This document shows positions 59,300-64,000 of a stretch of 64,000 nucleotides of DNA, piece after piece. Source of the DNA: JAQWBS01 sp047975765 (lineage in GTDB: Bacteria > Pseudomonadota > Alphaproteobacteria > RF32 > CAG-239); the NCBI GenBank assembly GCA_047975765.1, contig JBKEEF010000012.1, positions 186,001 through 250,000 of the forward strand, written 5' to 3'. Each line of letters begins with the position of its first letter. The stretch's first letter is position 1. A model generated the notes under the pieces. It saw nothing but the letters and a program-made list of their open reading frames with translations. It did no database searches and was not told the origin of the DNA. Position numbers and translations under genes: made by a program.

Positions 59300-60058
59300 A
59301 TGAGCACGCTTCTTTCATTTGAAATATATAGCTTTTTATTTGTGTTTTTTCGTTTAGGTTCGGCGATTATGTTTATGCCGGCCTTTATGACGTCTTATGT
59401 TCCAACAAAATATCGCCTAGCAATTGCACTTTCAATTAGCCTTGTGCTCACGCCTCTCCTACAAACAAAGATGAATATTCCCGTCGATAACCTTGCAGAA
59501 TTTATGAAAATCTCTATGTTTGAGATTCTCTATGGTGTTTTTCTTGGATTGTTTATGCAATTTCTTTTTTTAGCACTCAGTCTGCTTGGAACGATTGCCG
59601 GAACAGCAATTGGCTTTGCAAATGCGATGTTTTTTAACCCAACGACACAAACTCAGACGATTGTTATTGAATCCTTTTTCAGTATTTTAGCGGTTACACT
59701 TGTATTTGTTTTAGATATTCACCATTTGATGATTTCAGCGGTGTCTGATAGTTATGAAGTTTTTCCATTTGGAAGTCCTCCTCCAATGGATGATATTGTC
59801 GACTTTTTGAGTCAAACCTTAAATAAGAGTTTTGTTATGGGCTTCAAAATCTCTGCACCATTTGTGGCTTTTACGCTCGTCTTTTATTCCGGAATGGGAC
59901 TTTTTTCAAGGTTAATGCCACAATTGAATATCTTTTTTCTTTCAATTCCTTTACAAATATATTTGGGATTAGGACTCCTTTTTTTAACAATTCCCGTCAT
60001 TATAATGCTCTTCTTAGATTATTATGAAGAAGGCATTTTACAATTTGTGAAACAGTGA
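59300..60058 (+). CDS. fliR: Flagellar export gate protein FliR
   Basis: 252 aa with about six TM helices. Family features are the N-terminal FLFVFFRLGSAIMFMPAF, YVPTKYRLAIALSISLVLTP and FLGLFMQFLFLALSLLGTIA near 90, and in the C-terminal half SAPFVAFTLVFYSGMGLFSR and MPQLNIFFLSIPLQIYLGL. It is one subunit of the core gate. It lies 6 nt after fliQ and 8 nt before flhB, giving the conserved fliQ-fliR-flhB order; fliP is not in the window. Confidence 0.97.
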   Translation: MSTLLSFEIYSFLFVFFRLGSAIMFMPAFMTSYVPTKYRLAIALSISLVLTPLLQTKMNIPVDNLAEFMKISMFEILYGVFLGLFMQFLFLALSLLGTIAGTAIGFANAMFFNPTTQTQTIVIESFFSILAVTLVFVLDIHHLMISAVSDSYEVFPFGSPPPMDDIVDFLSQTLNKSFVMGFKISAPFVAFTLVFYSGMGLFSRLMPQLNIFFLSIPLQIYLGLGLLFLTIPVIIMLFLDYYEEGILQFVKQ

Positions 60059-60066
60059 GGTAGTAC

Positions 60067-61140
60067 ATGGTTGCTGAAGACGACGACGAGTCCTCAAAAA
60101 CAGAAGACCCCTCCGAGAGGAAGCTCGAAAAAGCGAAGGAAGAAGGCGACGTTGCCATATCGCAGGAGGCGAAGAATTTCGTCATGCTTCTTGGTATCCT
60201 TTTTGTAGTTTGGCTCATTATTCCAATGCTCTTAAGATGGTTTTACAACTTGAATATTAAATTTATTGAGGCTCCAGAAAGTTACACAATCAACTTAAAG
60301 ACCTTCCATTTGTTGTTCAAAAATGCTGTCATAAATTTTTTCAAAATTATGGCTATTCCTTTTGGAATTTTTATTATTTTTGGGGTTTTTGCAAGTGTAA
60401 TGCAAACAGGTTTCATTTTTGCCCCGAAAAAGATTGAATTTAAATGGGAAAAACTAAACTTTATCAAAGAACTTCCCAAACTGATTACAATGCGTAAAAT
60501 TGTTGAGAGTATCAAGGGAATTCTTAAAATTATAGTGGTAGCTTTTATTGGCATTCACGTCATTCGTCCATATCTTGGAAAAGCAGAACTTTTACCAACA
60601 ATGGAAACAATGGGAATTTTAAGTTTTATTCATAAAATTGTGGTATTGTTAATTTTCACAATGGCAATTGCGGTTTTTGTGTTAGCAATTGCCGACTTCT
60701 TGTATCAGAAATTTTCACATTTGAAGAAAATGCGTATGACCAAACAAGAAGTTAAAGAAGAATATAAACAAAGTGAAGGTGACCCGCTCGTCAAGTCTAA
60801 AATCAGACAGATTCGACATGAAAGAGCTCGTCAAAGAATGATGGACAATGTTCCAAAAGCAAGTGTCATTATCACCAACCCGACACACTATGCTATTGCT
60901 TTGGAATATAATATGGATACAATGGAAGCGCCAAAAGTTGTGGCAAAAGGTGTGGATCACTTGGCTCTTAGAATTAGAGCCGTTGCAGAAGAAAATGATG
61001 TACCTATCGTTGAAAATCCACCACTTGCCAGAGCGTTGTTTGCTTCCGTGGATATTGACGAATATGTTCCTTCAGAACATTTTAAAGCCGTTGCAGAGGT
61101 AATTGGATATGTTATGCAGCTTAACAAAGAAAAGACCTGA
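60067..61140 (+). CDS. flhB: Flagellar export switch protein FlhB
   Basis: 357 aa. N-terminal SSKTEDPSERKLEKAKEEGD is the family signature. Four TM helices lie near 36-55, 90-110, 145-165 and 185-210. The cytosolic domain holds the autocleavage motif NPTH (IITNPTHYAIALEY, near 268-275) that allows the substrate-specificity switch from hook to filament, then APKVVAKGVDHLALRIRAVA and NPPLARALFASVDIDEYVP. AGGTAGT precedes the ATG. The first 15 codons use GC-rich codons unlike the neighbours. It overlaps cckA by 32 nt. Confidence 0.97.
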   Translation: MVAEDDDESSKTEDPSERKLEKAKEEGDVAISQEAKNFVMLLGILFVVWLIIPMLLRWFYNLNIKFIEAPESYTINLKTFHLLFKNAVINFFKIMAIPFGIFIIFGVFASVMQTGFIFAPKKIEFKWEKLNFIKELPKLITMRKIVESIKGILKIIVVAFIGIHVIRPYLGKAELLPTMETMGILSFIHKIVVLLIFTMAIAVFVLAIADFLYQKFSHLKKMRMTKQEVKEEYKQSEGDPLVKSKIRQIRHERARQRMMDNVPKASVIITNPTHYAIALEYNMDTMEAPKVVAKGVDHLALRIRAVAEENDVPIVENPPLARALFASVDIDEYVPSEHFKAVAEVIGYVMQLNKEKT

Positions 61141-63700
61141 TAAGTTCTTGAACCGAACACTTATTACAATGGCATATGCGCTTATGGCACTTGCTGTTTC
61201 TATTGCTGTGTTTTTCATATATCCCGAATACCATTCGCATAGCATCATTTTTGTAATCATCTTTTTAACTCTTTGTGTTTATTTAAATATTAAAATCATT
61301 TCAGCTGCAGAAGAGGCTATTTCCTACGGTGGATTTGCAAATGAAATCATCCGAAACAATTCAAGCATCAGAAGAGTTGATAATGCTTCTGGAGAGCCTG
61401 TTATCCAGAACAATTTAGCAGAAGATTTTTTCAAAAATGAAAATATTCTGAAGTTTATTGAAGAATCACTTTCTTCTAATTCAAATAACAAAATAGAGTT
61501 TCATCGTCTGAAAGATGGATTGCAAAACCTAATTAAAACAAAAGTAACTCTTTCCTTAAATCTCAATCAAAATAGTGATAGAATTTTTGAAAAAGAAGAA
61601 TGGTTTGATATTGAAATTGCACCCATTTTTTTGAAAAAAACAAATATTTTTGAAAAACCTTTCTCTGTCGAAAAAATTAAAAATGAGACATACATTTTAT
61701 GGAGCATAAATAACATCACTGCTCAAACGAATATGGATAGCATTTTCAAAGATGAAAGAAATTTTCTTCACGACTTTTTGGACTATTTGCCTGTTGGTTT
61801 ATATACTTGTAACAGTAAATATGAACTGGAATATTGCAATCATGTTTTTGCAAAAATGCTGGGAAATGATAGAGAAGCTATTATTGGTCAAAACTTACAA
61901 AATATTCTTAGTGAAAACTCTAATCTTCCGCCTAAGACATCCGCTTGGCAAGGTCGTTTATTCTTCAATGCGGGAGAAGGTAAAATTATTGATGCTTACC
62001 TTGCACAAGAGAATTTCAGAGAAAAAGGGCAAATTAAAATCCGCACAGTTGTCTTTAGCAACTTACCAAATGAAAAGAAAATTCAAGAAGAATTCAACCA
62101 AGCATTAAACAAACTTAGTTGGCTTTTCGGAGCATCTCCTATTGGAATCTTTTTTGCAAACAAAGACTTTGAATTTATTGAGGCAAATGAAACTGCAAGA
62201 ACATTTTTTGATTTAAAAGATAATGATAAGAAATCACTTATCAGCTATATTAAGAACGAAGAACTGGATAAATTCTATCAAGAAATAAACCTTGATAGCT
62301 ATCCTAAAAAAATTGATATTGGTGTAAGGATTAATCAATTTGAAAAGATGATTACGCTTTATGTTACAAAAATGAAGAATCTCTATTCTTCAACAGAAAA
62401 CAATGTTGAAGGTTGGGTTTTCTATGTTTCTGACGCAACAGAACAAAAAAATCTTGAATTACAATTTGCTCAAGCTCAGAAAATGCAAGCTATGGGACAA
62501 CTTGCTGGTGGAGTTGCTCACGACTTTAACAACTTATTGACAGCGATGATTGGCTTTTGTGATTTGCTTCTTCAAAGACATGGCGTCGGTGACCCTTCTT
62601 TTGCGGATCTTATCCAAATTAAGCAAAATGCTAACCGAGCAGCAGGTCTTGTTCGTCAACTTTTGGCCTTCTCAAGAAAGCAACCTCTTAAACCAAAACT
62701 TCTTGATGTAGCTGATAACTTCCTTGAACTTAAACATATGCTCAATCGCATTTTGGGTGAGAATATCAGCATCACTTTCCATCATGGTGAAAACTTGGGC
62801 TACATCAAAGTTGACCCTGTTCAGTTTTCTCAGGTTATCTTGAACTTGGCCGTCAACGCCAAAGATGCCATGGAAGGCAAAGGAGAACTCAAAGTCGAAA
62901 CAAGAGTGGAACATATCAAAGAACCATATAAATTTGGTGAAGACATCATCAACCCTGGTGAGTTTATGGTTCTTGCAGTAAGTGATACGGGCTGTGGGAT
63001 TGCTCCAGAAAACTTGACCAGAATTTTTGAACCTTTCTTTTCAACTAAAGAAAATATTGTCGGTTCTGGAACGGGTCTGGGATTGGCTATGGTTTATGGT
63101 ATTGTGCGTCAAACTGGTGGTTTTATCAAGGTGATGAGCGAACTTGGGAAAGGTACAACTTTCGCAATTTATCTCCCTCGCTATGAAGCAGATGAAGAAC
63201 AAACAGAAGAAATTGAAGCAAGCAAGGAAAAGAAAGAAAATGCTATTTCAGTTGCCTACAATCAAAAACTTATTCTAGGGCTTAATGTTTCTACAATTGA
63301 CCAAAAAATCGAAGAGAAATTTTTTGACACTTCAAAAATTAGAATTTTGTTTGTTGAAGATGAAGATTCAGTTAGGGCTTTTGCAGTTCGTGCCTTGAAG
63401 AAAAAAGGCTATGATGTTGTAGGTTGTAATTGCGCAGAAAATGCTTTGGAACAACTTGATGCTGATGAAAATTTCAATCTAATGATTACGGATATGGTGA
63501 TGCCAGGAATAAGTGGTAGCGAGTTAGCAAAAATTGTCAAAGAAAGAATTCCAAGCATTAAAATTATTCTTGCTTCTGGCTATTCTGAAGAAATTGCAAA
63601 AAAAGACTTGTCTAATAGTGATAATTTTGATTTTATGGCAAAACCGTTCAGCTTGGGTGACTTAACCAAAAAAGTTTTTGATGTTCTTAATAAGGCTTAA
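61109..63700 (+). CDS. cckA: Cell-cycle hybrid histidine kinase CckA
   Basis: 863 aa from the ATG at 61109 (GAGG 9 nt upstream), which overlaps flhB by 32 nt; a later start near 61154-61169 is possible because the first residues are not conserved. Two TM helices near 20-58 (ITMAYALMALAVSIAVFFIY). Two PAS-like regions follow (about 215-320 and 330-440: DYLPVGLYTCNSKYELEYC, WLFGASPIGIFFANKDFEF). HisKA GQLAGGVAHDFNNLLTAMIG near 470, HATPase DTGCGIAPENLTRIFEPFF near 625 and GLGLAMVYGIVRQTGG, receiver FVEDEDSVRAFAVRALKKK near 748 with Asp in MITDMVMPG near 794. It starts the CckA-ChpT-CtrA phosphorelay. Confidence 0.95.
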   Translation: MLCSLTKKRPDKFLNRTLITMAYALMALAVSIAVFFIYPEYHSHSIIFVIIFLTLCVYLNIKIISAAEEAISYGGFANEIIRNNSSIRRVDNASGEPVIQNNLAEDFFKNENILKFIEESLSSNSNNKIEFHRLKDGLQNLIKTKVTLSLNLNQNSDRIFEKEEWFDIEIAPIFLKKTNIFEKPFSVEKIKNETYILWSINNITAQTNMDSIFKDERNFLHDFLDYLPVGLYTCNSKYELEYCNHVFAKMLGNDREAIIGQNLQNILSENSNLPPKTSAWQGRLFFNAGEGKIIDAYLAQENFREKGQIKIRTVVFSNLPNEKKIQEEFNQALNKLSWLFGASPIGIFFANKDFEFIEANETARTFFDLKDNDKKSLISYIKNEELDKFYQEINLDSYPKKIDIGVRINQFEKMITLYVTKMKNLYSSTENNVEGWVFYVSDATEQKNLELQFAQAQKMQAMGQLAGGVAHDFNNLLTAMIGFCDLLLQRHGVGDPSFADLIQIKQNANRAAGLVRQLLAFSRKQPLKPKLLDVADNFLELKHMLNRILGENISITFHHGENLGYIKVDPVQFSQVILNLAVNAKDAMEGKGELKVETRVEHIKEPYKFGEDIINPGEFMVLAVSDTGCGIAPENLTRIFEPFFSTKENIVGSGTGLGLAMVYGIVRQTGGFIKVMSELGKGTTFAIYLPRYEADEEQTEEIEASKEKKENAISVAYNQKLILGLNVSTIDQKIEEKFFDTSKIRILFVEDEDSVRAFAVRALKKKGYDVVGCNCAENALEQLDADENFNLMITDMVMPGISGSELAKIVKERIPSIKIILASGYSEEIAKKDLSNSDNFDFMAKPFSLGDLTKKVFDVLNKA

Positions 63701-63708
63701 AGGATAAA

Positions 63709-64000
63709 ATGGCGAAACAACTTCCTATCGAATTTGAATATAAACCATACTATGATCGTGAAGATTTTATTGTTTCAGACAATAACCACGAAGCTATTAC
63801 TTTTATTGATTCTTGGCCAAACTGGCAAAGTTTTGCAGTTTGTATTTATGGTCCTAGAGGCTCTGGAAAGACTCACCTTGCCAATATTTTTGTTGAAACA
63901 ATATACAAACACACAACCTATGCTCAAAAGATTCCATTTATTAATGCGCAAGATGTCAAACTAGAAACACCGCACCGCCTTTTTGAGGAAAGTAAATTTC
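63709..64000 (+). CDS. hdaA: HdaA-like DnaA-related protein (5' part, cut by the window end)
   Basis: The first 97 codons are present. MAKQLPIEFEYKPYYDREDF, then SWPNWQSFAVCIYGPRGSGK with Walker A GPRGSGKTHLANIF near 45. The N-terminus plus the DFIVSDNNHEA pattern is that of Hda/HdaA, which promotes hydrolysis of ATP on DnaA with the sliding clamp; a DnaA N-terminal domain is absent. AAGGAT precedes the ATG, 8 nt after cckA, so cell-cycle kinase and replication-control genes are co-transcribed. Assignment is limited by truncation. Confidence 0.8.
   Translation, partial: MAKQLPIEFEYKPYYDREDFIVSDNNHEAITFIDSWPNWQSFAVCIYGPRGSGKTHLANIFVETIYKHTTYAQKIPFINAQDVKLETPHRLFEESKF

Noticed and set aside
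1..64000. CRISPR array, insertion sequence, integrase, rRNA, CtrA boxes (TTAA-N7-TTAA)
   Set aside because: No regular repeat-spacer pattern, transposase motif, att-like repeat or rRNA segment was seen, and no convincing CtrA box was found in the intergenic regions I checked, despite cckA being present.

Overview
The window is a stretch of chromosome from a low-GC, flagellated alphaproteobacterium. Three class markers support this: MipZ (55.5 kb), the CckA hybrid kinase next to flhB (61-63.7 kb), and an HdaA-type DnaA relative directly after cckA. The pal-cpoB-tilS-ftsH-glmM and uvrC-pgsA orders are also typical of the class. The tRNA-His gene keeps the universal extra G(-1) opposite C73 and has an encoded CCA. 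This argues against the Rhizobiales/Rhodobacterales/Caulobacterales clade and fits a deeper lineage such as the Rhodospirillales-related, AT-rich gut alphaproteobacteria. Genus-level placement is inference only.

Layout. 0-4.6 kb: end of a TPR-like gene, uvrB, a beta-barrel protein and an N-formylglutamate amidohydrolase-like enzyme. 4.7-9.8 kb: a large autotransporter adhesin split by a frameshift into passenger and barrel, then a small lipoprotein gene that also carries a frameshift. 9.9-12.6 kb (minus): rplU-rpmA-obgE-rsfS-rlmH ribosome-assembly cluster. 12.6-16.1 kb: secreted nuclease, a lipoprotein and a 665-aa acidic low-complexity protein. 16.2-22.9 kb: EnvZ/OmpR-like pair, pgsA with a histone-H1-like tail, uvrC, a YjfB-like small protein, a small membrane protein and glmM. 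23-27.4 kb: ftsH, tilS, cpoB, pal. 27.6-29.8 kb: three hypothetical genes, each with its own promoter and two of them paralogous. 29.9-32.6 kb: ppdK.

32.8-38.3 kb: four genes for envelope-type proteins (a barrel, a 999-aa lipoprotein, a small lipoprotein, an anchored protein). They lack Shine-Dalgarno sequences and look Bacteroidota-like, sitting between the core genes ppdK and fba. 38.6-43.4 kb: fba, a SemiSWEET, an HEXXH putative metalloprotease, a DUF4105-barrel protein and a small lipoprotein. 43.6-52.3 kb: an EamA transporter, the MacA-MacB-outer-membrane-factor efflux system, a DUF2628 protein, an ABC-F ATPase, a UPF0178 protein and a small membrane protein. 52.3-53.9 kb: a small operon (peptidoglycan-binding-like protein, Cys-rich anchored protein, membrane protein) behind a strong promoter and two tandem terminator-like hairpins, then tRNA-His. 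54.2-64 kb: DacF-type carboxypeptidase with a SPOR domain, mipZ, pgm, a GH114-like secreted protein, fliQ-fliR-flhB, cckA and the start of hdaA.

The core genes form coherent modules: nucleotide excision repair (uvrB, uvrC), 50S maturation, envelope constriction and quality control (pal, cpoB, ftsH, dacF, mipZ), glycolytic carbon flow (ppdK, fba, pgm, glmM) and the flagellar export gate joined to cell-cycle control. No CRISPR array, insertion sequence, integrase or rRNA was seen. The less explained parts are the 27.6-29.8 kb paralogues, the 32.8-38.3 kb island, the 40-43.4 kb HEXXH/DUF4105 pair and the 52.3-53.8 kb operon with its attenuator-like leader.
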